Shown here in pieces: positions 18,970 to 27,369 of a stretch of 54,602 nt of DNA. A model generated the notes under the pieces. It saw only the letters and a list, made by a program, of their open reading frames with translations. It made no database searches and was not told the origin of the DNA. Location: contig JACDGM010000012.1 of the NCBI GenBank assembly GCA_013815325.1, positions 1 to 54,602 on the forward strand. Direction: 5' to 3'. Position numbers and translations under genes: made by a program. Every line of letters begins with the position of its first letter. The stretch's first letter is position 1. Source of the DNA: Chthoniobacterales bacterium (GTDB taxonomy: Bacteria; Verrucomicrobiota; Verrucomicrobiia; Chthoniobacterales; UBA10450).

Positions 18970-19829
18970 TTAGCCGTTAACGACCGTTCCTCCGTTGGGG
19001 TGCAAGACCTGTCCGGTCATATAGGAAGCGTCATCGGAGGCGAGAAAGACATAGCACGATGCCACCTCTTCCGGCTGGCCGGCGCGCTCCATCGCGGTGT
19101 CACTGCCGAAGGTCTCTACTTTGGCTCCTGGAAAGGTCGATGGAATGAGCGGCGTCCAGATCGGTCCGGGCACCACCGCGTTGACGCGATCTTCTGCGTC
19201 GCCAGCGCTTGCGAAAGGGAGCGCGTAAAAGCGATGATGGCCCCTTTGGTGGCCGAATAGTCGAGTAACTCCGGGCTGCCTTTGTAAGCCGTCACCGAAG
19301 CCGTGTTAATGATCGCGCTGCCGGCCCGCAGATGCTTCATGGCCGCTTTCGTCAGGAAGAACATCGAGAAAATGTTCGTGCGAAATGTTTTCACCAACTG
19401 TTTCTCGGTGATTTCCTCGATCGACTTCTGTGGATGCTGTTCCGCGGCCTTGTTCACCAGAATATCGAGCCCGCCGAGCTCTTTCGCGGTTTGCTTGATG
19501 GCACTCCGACAAAACTTTTTATCGCCCACGTCACCTGCGATTAAGACGCAGCGGACGCCCTCCTCCTCGACGAGCGCTTGCGTCTCTTTTGCATCGCGAT
19601 GCTCGTTCAGATAAACGATCGCGACATGGGCGCCCTCCTTCGCGAAAGCAATCGTGACCGCACGGCCAATTCCACTATCGCCGCCGGTGACGAGCGCGAT
19701 CCTGTCGCGCAACTTTCCGCTTCCCCGATGTTCCGGGTCGTCCGCTACGGGACGGGGCCGCATTTTGTATTCGCGCCCCGGTTGTTCGGTTTGCGTCTGG
19801 TTCGGGCGTTGTTTTTTCTTCGCAGGCAT
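18970..19829 (-). CDS. SDR oxidoreductase, general stress protein 39-like (one frame break)
   Basis: Short-chain dehydrogenase of the GSP39/YhdF/YhxC-type group. ATG 19829 starts MPAKKKQRPNQTQTEQPGRE (20 residues), the typical charged N-terminus. TGGDSGIGRAV (cofactor loop), NTASVTAYKGSPELLDYSAT (20 residues) and the Tyr-x3-Lys of YSATKGA follow. The usual NNAA motif reads NKAA. Near 19178-19190 the frame must shift by one base to rejoin VVPGPIWTPLIPS and reach the end NGGTVVNG. The break sits in a short C/G run and is repaired by one added base, so a sequence error is a real alternative to inactivation. Substrate unknown. Confidence 0.83.
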
Positions 19830-19877
19830 AGCGTGATTGTGACTGCCTGCGATTCGCAGGTCGCCCGCTCTTGAGCC

Positions 19878-20630
19878 GCCCCTGGCTGAGTCGCGCGCCC
19901 ATTTCCGCAAATCTGGCAGAGCCATGAAATTGATGATGCGGTCAGAAGAAATGTTCGCCGACAAGGCCGCAGCCAACCCAAGCTCAATGAAACCAAGCTG
20001 CCAGGGATGATGGGCATCGGTGCCTAACGAGATTAGGACGCCGGCGCCACGCGCTAGTTTCAGAAGGCCGAGGTTTAGATCCTGGCGATCAGAGTAACAA
20101 TCGAGCTCGATGGCTTATCGAGTTTGCCGCTTCAGCAAAAGCCTACGACCAATCGGCCGTGAGTCCGAGTGGATAGTTATAAATGCGCCCGCGTGGATGT
20201 CCGAGAATATGGATATTGGGATAGCGGATGGCTCGAAGATAGCGCTCGGTCTAATCCTCCGCCGTGCGCAGAGAAGAGTGAAACGAAGCGAGAACCAAAT
20301 CGAGCTCGCACAAAGCGGCTGGGGACATATCGCCTTCATCGCGCGGGTTGAGATTCATCTCGATGATCGCAAAACGCGCAGCTTGCCTCCTCCCAAGGAC
20401 ATCGATTCGTTAGCCGCGGCGATCTCCGCGCCTTGCCGGGCAAGAGCCGCTTCATCGATCCCGCCGGCGATTTTCAAGCCCTTGGAATGATCGGTCACGG
20501 CGATGTAATCATAACCGCGCGCTGCTCCCGCCCCCGCCATCTCCGCGACCGGCTGACGGATGCCTTCCTGCCGCCCCGCTACCTTAGCCAGCAACTCGGC
20601 GATGGCTGCATTGGATAAGTCGGGTTTCAC
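19878..20630 (-). pseudogene. Relic of a PolX-type DNA polymerase/PHP protein
   Basis: The frame starting at GTG 20630 opens LSNAAIAELLAKVAG, like the N-terminus of bacterial PolX, and then jumps to the C-terminal PHP domain: ARGYDYIAVTDHSKGLKIAG. The polymerase core is missing. Further on the sense is clear (IEMNLNPRDEGDMSP, DLVLASFHSSLR, NIHILGHPRGRIYNY, ELDCYSDRQDLNL, ISLGTDAHHPWQLGF) but it is broken by frame changes near 20350 and 20125 and by TAG codons after LRTAED and LTADWS. It runs without a stop into the region before the dehydrogenase start. The start overlaps the upstream gene's stop as GTGA. A genuine, decaying pseudogene. Confidence 0.82.
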
Positions 20631-21145
20631 GCATTCTCGCTCTGCAGGATGAAGCTGATATCTCCACCTACTTCGAGGCGCGCGACTTTCACCTTGGCGA
20701 CATCTTCGTTTTTTGCGTTCAAGCGCATGTCCTCAAGCACGTCGTCCGGCGCAACATTGTTCTGGCGTAAGGCAGCGCGCTGCCACTCGCCCTTTTGCAC
20801 CAGGACCACGGGCTTGCCCTTAATAACGGCGGTGATGGCGGGCCACCGGCAGGAAGCGAAAGCGAGCAGGCGATGCAGAAACACCAGGACGGCGGAGCCC
20901 CCTAAGGTGGGGAAAAAGCTCGCGCTGCCATTGACCGCCCGCGCCAGCACCGAGGCGAGAATAACCAACAGAATAACGTCGAAGGGTGATTTCTTGGTGA
21001 GCGAGCGGCGATCGCTCAATCGCACCAAAAGCAAGGCCGCGGCAAAGACGAATACGCCGCGAAGGCTGATTTGGAGAAACGTTAAATCTTTGGGCTCGAC
21101 GTGCAGACCCAGGAGCAGGCTGATAAAATCGGCGATTGCATTCAT
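20627..21145 (-). CDS. DUF421 / YetF-like membrane protein
   Basis: A 172-residue protein with three N-terminal membrane segments (about residues 5-20, 26-44 and 57-95) followed by a small cytoplasmic domain, WPAITAVIKGKPVVLVQKGE (20 residues), as in the YetF/YdfR group of general stress proteins. Conserved YetF features such as LVRLSDRRSLTKKSPFDVIL (20 residues) are present. Start ATG 21145 gives MNAIADFISLLLGL. Its stop overlaps the start of the PolX relic by four bases, so the two were once translationally coupled. Biochemical role unknown. Confidence 0.85.
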   Translation of the reverse strand: MNAIADFISLLLGLHVEPKDLTFLQISLRGVFVFAAALLLVRLSDRRSLTKKSPFDVILLVILASVLARAVNGSASFFPTLGGSAVLVFLHRLLAFASCRWPAITAVIKGKPVVLVQKGEWQRAALRQNNVAPDDVLEDMRLNAKNEDVAKVKVARLEVGGDISFILQSENA

Positions 21146-21531
21146 GCTATAAAATCGCCGCTGCGAAGGATCCTGCGCGTTTCAGGAGGGAACCGCGTCT
21201 CCCCGCCTAACCGGATCCGATTTTCCGCTCCCGAAGACATTCGAGCAAGCGGAGACAAAGGAGCAGTCGTTAGGCAGGTGGCCAGGAGGAACGCGCGGCG
21301 GCAATTAACCGCGGGGAAAGCGCCTTCCGCCCAGATTCGCCTCCAGGTCAGTGCCCTTACCTACGGAAATAATCTGCGGCCTTTGGTCGTTAGGCGGATA
21401 ATGCCTGGCGCTTGTTCCGGAAGCCAGGCTTCGTTCGCGGGCTGGCTCGCGCCGGCCAAACGGAGGACGCGCCGCTAAAGGGTTGATTCGGCAGCCAGAA
21501 GGAACTCTCCAGAGCAGCCGGCGGCTAGAAT
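21146..21531. other. Intergenic stretch with two GCCTAACGA-type motif copies
   Basis: About 385 nt with no supported gene. TCGTTAGGC occurs at about 21267 and 21387. Short open frames on both strands show no family resemblance. Confidence 0.5.
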
Positions 21532-21849
21532 TTAACGCGAAAAGACCGTCCCGACGCGCAAGGCGTAGGCGACGCAGATGTTCCACTTCCGCGGAGTGCG
21601 AAACAGAAAGTAGGCCACGATCGTGAAGACGGCCAAAGTGATGCATCCCTGCAGGACTTTAAGTTCCGGCACGCTCCATTCCGTACGAGCCGATGCGGTT
21701 CGCCGGGACCTGAAAGACACATAAAAAAAAGCGATGCCCCAGCTCTCCAGGATGACGATCCAGATCGGTGAATCTTTGAATTTCAAATGGGCGTACCAGG
21801 CTAGGCTCACGAAGGCGTTGGACATGGTGAGCAAGAGGATGGTTTTCAT
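21532..21849 (-). CDS. DMT/DUF486 small membrane protein, locally frame-scrambled
   Basis: A 105-residue membrane protein of the DUF486 family: MKTILLLTMSNAFVSLAWYA, HLKFKDSPIWIVILESWGIA and SVPELKVLQGCITLAVFTIV match the family's four-helix layout. Between AFFYVSF and WSVPELK the expected QVPANRIGSY is encoded one base out of frame (near 21690-21720). The frame then returns, so two compensating indels lie about 40 nt apart. The C-terminus may also be shifted, since reading one extra T gives the more usual VFFAL ending. Function of the family is not established. Confidence 0.75.
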   Translation of the reverse strand: MKTILLLTMSNAFVSLAWYAHLKFKDSPIWIVILESWGIAFFYVSFRSRRTASARTEWSVPELKVLQGCITLAVFTIVAYFLFRTPRKWNICVAYALRVGTVFSR

Positions 21850-21943
21850 ATCGTTAGGCGCTTAAAGAGAGAATCGCGCCCCAACCCTTCATTGGGCGCG
21901 CGACGAGGGAAGAAACCTCTTAGAGGACGCCTAAGTGCCATTC

Positions 21944-22170
21944 TCAGCCACCGCATTCCCACGGCTTTTTTGCATTTAGCTGATAGGTATAGGTGCCATC
22001 TCCCTTGAAGGTCAGCCCGCTTTGGATGTCAGACTGGCGGGCCTCCTAACCTCTCCACTGGGCCCTAGGAATGCTCCCGCGCCGCTGCCAGTGCCGATTG
22101 TAACTGGACCGGCGGTGATCCCGCCGCCGCTCAAAGCAAATGCGGAACGCAAGATTACGTAGAACTGACG
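21944..22170 (-). pseudogene. Fragment of an autotransporter-type repeat protein
   Basis: Minus-strand sense reads FALSGGGITAGPVTIGTGSG, then in another frame GLTFKGDGTYTYQLNAKKPW and a stop at 21944. The glycine-rich stretch and the xGDGTYTYQLN pattern resemble the end of large verrucomicrobial beta-strand repeat/autotransporter proteins. No start or complete domain is present. Read as a decayed remnant, with low certainty on family. Confidence 0.4.
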
Positions 22171-22216
22171 AACGTTCCAAAGGAGAAGAAGCCGGAGCTG
22201 CAATACCCCGAAACAG

Positions 22217-22250
22217 AAAAAGCCGCCAAGTTCAAGACTCGGCGGCTTTT
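22217..22250 (-). terminator. Rho-independent terminator after the peptidoglycan-binding protein gene
   Basis: GCCGCC (22222-22227) pairs with GGCGGC (22241-22246). The minus-strand transcript ends in a T-run (TTTTT), and the other strand also has TTTT, so it may work both ways. It lies 20 nt after the stop at 22270. Confidence 0.8.
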
Positions 22251-22269
22251 GGTTGTGAGCTAGCCTGGC

Positions 22270-23229
22270 TCAACCCATCCCGAGCGAATCGAGCGTCGGC
22301 TCATCAATGGCCGAGGTGGTATAAAGCCCATTGTCGGATTGATAGGAGGTGAGCGCCTCGCGCGTCAGCGGGCCGAGCAATCCATCGACTTCACCCTTGT
22401 AGTAGCCCATTTCCTGAAGCGAGGCTTGCACATCGGCAATTACGCGATCGGGCGGTTCAGCCTGGCGACCGGCATAGATCGGTCCATCGTAAACGTAATA
22501 CTCTGCCGACGGCTGATAACCCCAGGCGGGATACCAGTAACCTGCGTTGAAGTAGTAGTAGCCGCCGCCGATGAGCTCGACCCGGCTGTAGCGTGAGCGA
22601 TACCAACCTTGGTCGTGCCGCTCGGGGCGGTAGGAACGAAACACACTGTATTTCTCGCCCTGCCAATGTTCGCTGCCGCTGATCTGACGGCTCTGGGTAA
22701 AGGTGACCGCCGGGACTTGTTGTGGCTTGGGCTGCGCGTGGAAGTTGGCGTGCTGGGCCTTGATCTTCTGGAGATCCGGCTTTTTCGCCTGGGCGTTCTG
22801 TTTGCGAGCTCCCGGGTTCGGCTTGTTGGCTTCCGGCGCGGCTGAAGCTTGCGCTTGGGCATTGGCCTCGGCGGGAGCGGGGGTGGCCGCCTTATTCGCC
22901 GTCGCGGGCGCCTTGGGCGCGTTCCGATCTTTGTTGTGACGCCCTCTCTGCGCATTGGCATTGGGGGTCACGTTAGCCGGCTCTTTTGCAGGAGTCTGCG
23001 CTGTGGCGTTGTCAGTCGCGGCAACTGGCTCTTTTGCCTTCTTCGCGGCGTGGGGTCGCGCGGGCGGCCGCTCGGCCTGTTGTTTTGCTGGCGATCCGGC
23101 TTCCTGAGCCGCCTGACCCTCTTCGTGCTGCTTCTTCTTCGGTGTCGGCTGCGCGTCTTCCTGCTGGGCCATCGCCCCGGCGGCCAGCGCCAGTGAGCAG
23201 CTAATTACTATCGTGATACACTTTTTCAT
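22270..23229 (-). CDS. Exported low-complexity protein with C-terminal peptidoglycan-binding domain
   Basis: A 319-residue envelope protein. A clear signal peptide (MKKCITIVISCSLALAAGAM, cleavage near AMAQ) is followed by about 140 residues rich in Ala, Pro, Lys and Gln, then a Tyr/Trp/Gly-rich segment (GGGYYYFNAGYWYPAWGYQP). A PG_binding_1 domain ends the protein (VIADVQASLQEMGYYKGEVD, GLLGPLTREALTSYQ). An AAGGAGT ribosome binding site lies about 6 nt before the ATG. It probably anchors to or senses the cell wall. It heads the motif-poor block 22-27 kb that also holds msrB and the Met-rich gene. Confidence 0.85.
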   Translation of the reverse strand: MKKCITIVISCSLALAAGAMAQQEDAQPTPKKKQHEEGQAAQEAGSPAKQQAERPPARPHAAKKAKEPVAATDNATAQTPAKEPANVTPNANAQRGRHNKDRNAPKAPATANKAATPAPAEANAQAQASAAPEANKPNPGARKQNAQAKKPDLQKIKAQHANFHAQPKPQQVPAVTFTQSRQISGSEHWQGEKYSVFRSYRPERHDQGWYRSRYSRVELIGGGYYYFNAGYWYPAWGYQPSAEYYVYDGPIYAGRQAEPPDRVIADVQASLQEMGYYKGEVDGLLGPLTREALTSYQSDNGLYTTSAIDEPTLDSLGMG

Positions 23230-23239
23230 ATTTACTCCT

Positions 23240-23970
23240 TGGTTGATCTTGTTTGTTTTTCTTCACATTCCCTGACCATCGCTGAGCGATCCTCGTGCCA
23301 GACGGTGACAATTCCCCTAACGAGATTCGTAGAACCGCCCCCTTTTGGTTCCACCTGTGGAGATTCTGTCGCCTGACATTCTCGGGGCGGGCTTCCTTGA
23401 GAGGCTTTTCAGCCTATCTGGGCGGATGAGGTTCTAGCTCGCCCCTCTTTTTCCCAAAGACTCGACAGGCAGGTTGCCTGTCGGCCGAGTCAAGCTGGAA
23501 GCTGACTTCCGAAGACCTTCCGTCGATCTTGTCGCCACGGAGCATGGCGCAGCCGTTGGGTCGGGGTAGATGACGCGGCCGAGCGTGTCGACCTGAGGTG
23601 CTGGACGTCGTAGAGCTCCGTGGACCTGCGGCGGTCGGGCGGGACGAACTGCTGAATTCATATGAGCCTCGTTGCACTCGCCCTGCAGGTTTCCGCGCTG
23701 GCTTGAGAAATGGCGTGGCTCAGGCTGAGGATAAGGCCAGGCACCATGCGCAGAGCAGCGTGCGAGAGGATGCCCAAGGAAAGGTGACGAAACGAAGCTG
23801 GCCTGGCCCGCAACGCAGACATGGGCGAGCCTGGGCTTTCCGTGATGGTTGCGTAGCAACAGCGGCGGTTTTCAATGCAGCGGCAGCGATTTAAGGAGCA
23901 GAAGGGAAGGTCGGGCGCGCTTCCGCGGACCGGTTGACTGGAAGGACGGGATTGAGGGGTTCAGGAAGCG
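23240..23970. other. Long gene-poor region with hairpins, origin unknown
   Basis: About 730 nt with no convincing gene. Two strong hairpins are visible: CGACAGGCA / TGCCTGTCG near 23461-23481, and AGGCT-GAAA-AGCCT on the minus strand near 23400-23416. Long open frames exist on both strands at 23434-23894 but show no domain or codon pattern I trust. It could hold a structured RNA or a dead mobile element; neither is shown. One CCTAACGA copy lies at 23316. Confidence 0.4.
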
Positions 23971-23976
23971 GCGAAG

Positions 23977-24228
23977 CTAGCTCTTTCCCGCTTCAGTCAC
24001 TTTCTCAGAAACTTCGCCAAGGTCCTTCTCGATCTTTTGCACACTGGGGTGCAAGTCGGCGAGGATCTCATGTTCCGCTTCCGACACGCGCTCGATGCGC
24101 CGCGCCTGCTCCTGCAGCTGTTTTAGCAGTGCATCCTGCCGGGCCGAAATCCGGTGCATCCACCAAAAGCAGGCGCACCAGCAGCCAAGATCAACAACGG
24201 TGATCCAATCGAGAAAGAGACGACTCAT
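23977..24228 (-). CDS. Small membrane-anchored coiled-coil protein
   Basis: An 83-residue protein of unknown function. Residues 5-24 (FLDWITVVDLGCWCACFWWM) form one membrane helix unusually rich in Trp and Cys. Residues 28-80 are a charged amphipathic coiled coil (ARQDALLKQLQEQARRIERV, LHPSVQKIEKDLGEVSEKVT). The even charge heptads and clean helix boundary suggest a real gene. No strong ribosome binding site is visible. It lies divergent from msrB in the stress block. Confidence 0.6.
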   Translation of the reverse strand: MSRLFLDWITVVDLGCWCACFWWMHRISARQDALLKQLQEQARRIERVSEAEHEILADLHPSVQKIEKDLGEVSEKVTEAGKS

Positions 24229-24445
24229 CGGAGAAAGTAAAAAAGCGAAATCAGAAAGCGAGGAACAAAGTAGCCCGGAGCTCGCCGGGGGCGGAACGCC
24301 GGGAAGGTGACGAGTGACGAGAAGTAAGGAATGGCGGTGGCGGAGTCAGACGAGAGAGTTTGACAGAAAATCGAGGACGTGCGGCGGCAGCGTGCTTTCA
24401 GGGCCTTAAAAGCTGGACGGAATAATTATCACTTTACGCGCTCTT

Positions 24446-24982
24446 ATGATCACGATGCAGCTTATGAATGCGGTTCGCTTTGCAATGCCATTGTCGATTC
24501 TCTCCGGCTTACTCCTGTCGCAGAGCCTCCTGGCCGGCGACACGAAAACCCAGCTGAAAGGGCGGCTGACTCCCCTCCAATACGAAGTGACACAAAACGG
24601 CGGGACGGAGCCGGCTTTCCATAACGCTTACTGGGATAACAAGAAGCCGGGAATCTACGTGGATATTGTCTCGGGGGAGGCGCTCTTTAGCTCCAGGGAT
24701 AAGTTCGATTCGGGGACCGGCTGGCCTAGTTTCACCAAACCGCTGGTGCCCGGCAATGTCGTGGAAGTAGCGAAGAACGGGTCCATTGATGTGCGCTCGA
24801 AAAAGGCTGACTCCCACTTGGGCGATAAGTTTCATGATGGCCCGCCCCCGACGGGCATTCGCTATTGTCTGGATTCCGCGGCCCTGCGCTTCGTTCCGGC
24901 GGCGGAGCTGGTGAAGGAAGGCTATGGCAAGTACGCGGGTGAATTCGCAGCCGGGGACGCAGCAGCTCGCGGAAATAATTGA
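24446..24982 (+). CDS. msrB: Exported peptide-methionine (R)-S-oxide reductase
   Basis: Reduces methionine-R-sulfoxide in proteins. The 178-residue product begins with a signal peptide (hydrophobic [18 protein letters not shown]), so it acts outside the cytoplasm. MsrB motifs follow: [50 protein letters not shown] and the catalytic Cys in [13 protein letters not shown]. The zinc CxxC pairs and the SGCGWPSF cysteine are absent (Thr instead), so it may be recycled through another thiol. The next gene on the same strand, 213 nt away, encodes an exported protein of about 35% methionine, an obvious candidate substrate. Confidence 0.92.
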   Translation: MITMQLMNAVRFAMPLSILSGLLLSQSLLAGDTKTQLKGRLTPLQYEVTQNGGTEPAFHNAYWDNKKPGIYVDIVSGEALFSSRDKFDSGTGWPSFTKPLVPGNVVEVAKNGSIDVRSKKADSHLGDKFHDGPPPTGIRYCLDSAALRFVPAAELVKEGYGKYAGEFAAGDAAARGNN

Positions 24983-25194
24983 CCTTCCCTATTGCCGGCC
25001 GCCAGCGCTGCCCCCAAGGAGACGAGTTTGGCATCTGTAAATATCAGTTGAATAAGAGGCCGTACGGAACCATCTTAGAGTTCGTAACCAGAAGCGCTGG
25101 TATGTTCCAGCCGCCACTCCGCACGGAAGGCTCCGGTCCACTTACACTGAGTGGGCTTATGGTTTTGTTAGGTAACAAAACACATAGAAAAAAC

Positions 25195-25521
25195 ATGAAA
25201 ATGAAAACAGTAAAAAGCGCCATTGCCCTTAGCGTCATTACGGCCTTCTCGGCTGCCAGTCTTATGGCAGGTGACATGAAGGAAGATATGATGCATGACG
25301 GCGCCATGATGAAGAACGGCAAGATGATGATGATGAAGGACGGCAAGACCATGGCCATGAAACACACCATGACGATGTCGGACGGCACCAAAGTCATGAA
25401 AGACGGCAAGGTCATGATGAAGGATGGCAAGACCATGATGCTGAAGGACGGCGAGATGGTCATGATGGACGGCAAGATGATGATGATGAAGGATGGCAAG
25501 ATGATGGAGATGCAGCCCTAG
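25195..25521 (+). CDS. Exported methionine-rich repeat protein
   Basis: A 108-residue protein starting at ATG 25195 (MKMKTVKSAIALSVITAFSA, signal peptide ending near SLMAG). The mature part of 81 residues contains 28 methionines, set in repeats of the form MMxKDGKxM. The DGK repeats resemble a small uncharacterised bacterial family of periplasmic MKDGK proteins. No enzyme motif is seen. Methionine clusters can bind Cu(I)/Ag(I) or act as oxidant sinks; the exported MsrB just upstream favours the oxidant-sink reading (inference). A longer upstream frame has no coding character. A terminator follows at 25551. Confidence 0.85.
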   Translation: MKMKTVKSAIALSVITAFSAASLMAGDMKEDMMHDGAMMKNGKMMMMKDGKTMAMKHTMTMSDGTKVMKDGKVMMKDGKTMMLKDGEMVMMDGKMMMMKDGKMMEMQP

Positions 25522-25550
25522 TCGGCTGCGGCTGTCTAATTGCAAATGCG

Positions 25551-25577
25551 AAAGCCGGCGCGTTGCGCCGGCTTTTT
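25551..25577 (+). terminator. Rho-independent terminator after the Met-rich gene
   Basis: AAAGCCGGCGC-GTT-GCGCCGGCTTTTT: a perfect GC-rich stem followed by a T-run, 30 nt after the stop codon. Confidence 0.92.
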
Positions 25578-25818
25578 GCTGCCTGCGGTTGGGACGATGC
25601 TCTGACGACAGCGTACGCTTCATCCCATGCTTCCACAGGTGGCTTCGGCGGGCTCGGAGGTTGACATGCCCTGGAGGAACGAAGGAGCGTGGACAAACTG
25701 AGCCACCCGAAGCATCGAAGGCTGAGCAGCCGGAATTAAATTTTCGCGAAAAAGGCGGCCGGAGCGGTTACCAACCCCGTTTCAACTTTTGCCGCCGCTC
25801 GGCGACAGCAATAAAACT

Positions 25819-26196
25819 ATGAAACGAATTACCTTATCCTTACTGTGCCTCACGACCATGGCGGTTTCCGCTTTAGCGGAAGATAACTCCACGCCGGCGC
25901 CGAACAATTCCGGCCGGAACGAGCGCGACCGCTCCAGCGATTCGAAAACGTCCGGCGATCAATCAAATAGCTCCGCCGACATCAAAATGACGGCAGCGAT
26001 TCGCCGCGCAGTCGTGGGTGACGATTCCCTCAGCATGACGGCGAAGAACGTAAAGATCATCACCGCCAATGGCGTGGTGACGTTGCGCGGCCCAGTCAAA
26101 ACCGCGGCGGAAAAAGCAGCGATCGCGAAGCATGCCATGACGGCCGCCGGCAGTGCGAAGATCGATAACCAGATCGAAGTGGAAGCGGCAAAATAA
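25819..26196 (+). CDS. Exported BON-domain protein
   Basis: A 125-residue protein starting at ATG 25819 (MKRITLSLLCLTTMAVSALA, signal peptide). After a Ser/Asn-rich linker, residues 55-122 form a single BON domain: IKMTAAIRRAVVGDDSLSMT, NVKIITANGVVTLRGPVKTA. BON proteins such as OsmY act in the periplasm or at membranes during osmotic and envelope stress, probably as chaperones or lipid binders. It precedes the membrane stress gene by 36 nt and is likely co-transcribed with it. Confidence 0.87.
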   Translation: MKRITLSLLCLTTMAVSALAEDNSTPAPNNSGRNERDRSSDSKTSGDQSNSSADIKMTAAIRRAVVGDDSLSMTAKNVKIITANGVVTLRGPVKTAAEKAAIAKHAMTAAGSAKIDNQIEVEAAK

Positions 26197-26232
26197 TCTC
26201 AGTCAACCAATAGAAAGAACACACCAACCATT

Positions 26233-26802
26233 ATGTCAAAAACACAAGTTTTCTGTATCGCGAAGAGTCATTCGCAGGCCGAACAAATCGTAGAGCGCCT
26301 GCAATCATCCGGCGTCCCCAGTGACGAAATCTCCATCCTGTTACCCGACACCGAGGGGAAGCATGACATTGGTCATGTGAAAGCGACCAAAGCTCCTGAG
26401 GGGGCGACCACCGGCGCCACGGCGGGCGGGGTCACGGGTGGCGTGCTCGGCTTGCTCGCGGGCATCGGCGCACTCGCGATTCCGGGCGTGGGACCATTAA
26501 TCGCCGCGGGTCCAATCATGGCGGCCCTAAGTGGCGCGGCGATCGGCGGCACCGCCGGCGGCATTGTTGGCGGTCTGGTCGGCCTGGGCATCCCGGAGAT
26601 CGAGGCAAAGCGTTATGAGGAGAAACTTAAGGCGGGTAACTATCTGATCGCGGTGCATACGCGCGACGGCGACCAGGAGGATTCCGTCAAGGAAATCTTC
26701 AAGAACGCCGACGCCGAAGACATTACCAGTTCGTCAATGTCCTCAACTCCGAAAGACGAAGCTAAGAGGACAGAAAGAAGAGGCTCAGAGGACTTAGAGT
26801 AA
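26233..26802 (+). CDS. Glycine-rich membrane stress protein (general stress protein 17M/YflT-like)
   Basis: A 189-residue protein. Residues 4-45 (TQVFCIAKSHSQAEQIVERL) form a small alpha/beta domain like YflT/GSP17M. Residues 55-120 are a Gly/Ala-rich double membrane hairpin (GGVTGGVLGLLAGIGALAIP, GGTAGGIVGGLVGLGIPEIE), and the rest is a soluble tail with YLIAVHTRDGDQEDSVKEIF and a charged C-terminus. Such proteins are induced by osmotic and oxidative stress; molecular role unknown. It directly follows the BON gene. Confidence 0.82.
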   Translation: MSKTQVFCIAKSHSQAEQIVERLQSSGVPSDEISILLPDTEGKHDIGHVKATKAPEGATTGATAGGVTGGVLGLLAGIGALAIPGVGPLIAAGPIMAALSGAAIGGTAGGIVGGLVGLGIPEIEAKRYEEKLKAGNYLIAVHTRDGDQEDSVKEIFKNADAEDITSSSMSSTPKDEAKRTERRGSEDLE

Positions 26803-27369
26803 GACGCGCTTTACCAGTGCAAGGCTTAAGTGTCGCTCTTATCTAATCCCACCTTCAGGCGGGGGGACTAGGGGCACCATGCATCTCACGGACCGTTTGA
26901 TAGCCATGGCGTCTACGCGCTGAGAATTTAGAACGGTTGTCTGCTCCGCTGTCTCAGCCGGATCGCGCGTTTCGTCAGGCTAACGACAGTCAACTACGCC
27001 CGTGCTCCCAGCATAGGTGGAAGCGCGTTCCCTTCGACCTACGGAAGCTGGGAGAAAGGAATGATGTCGGCACCGGCTTCTAGATACTGTGTGGATCTCT
27101 CCGATGGCTACGGCTGAGTGAGCTGGAGCGGCTCGAGATTACCTTTTTTAGCCGGATGGTTCGGGCGCCGCGGAACTGCGCTTCATCGAGTTGTCACGCT
27201 GCACCATCGCGCCGTAGAGGATCGCGATGCGCTTGCGCGGAAGTGAGCGAGTGCACGGGGTGCGTTTCTACGACGGGGGATGCTTGACGGCAGAGGGAAG
27301 CGGATAGCAGGAGCACGATTAAGAGATCCCACTTCCCTAATCGCCGTCGCGAACGCTAACCTCGGCGGC
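26803..27369. other. Intergenic region before the MFS transporter
   Basis: About 570 nt without a supported gene or recurring motif. An open frame could extend the transporter upstream to 27280 but lacks coding character. Confidence 0.4.

Noticed and set aside
21101-21646. Open frames on both strands between the YetF-like and DUF486 genes.
   Set aside because: No homology pattern, signal or ribosome binding site; they overlap motif copies and real genes.
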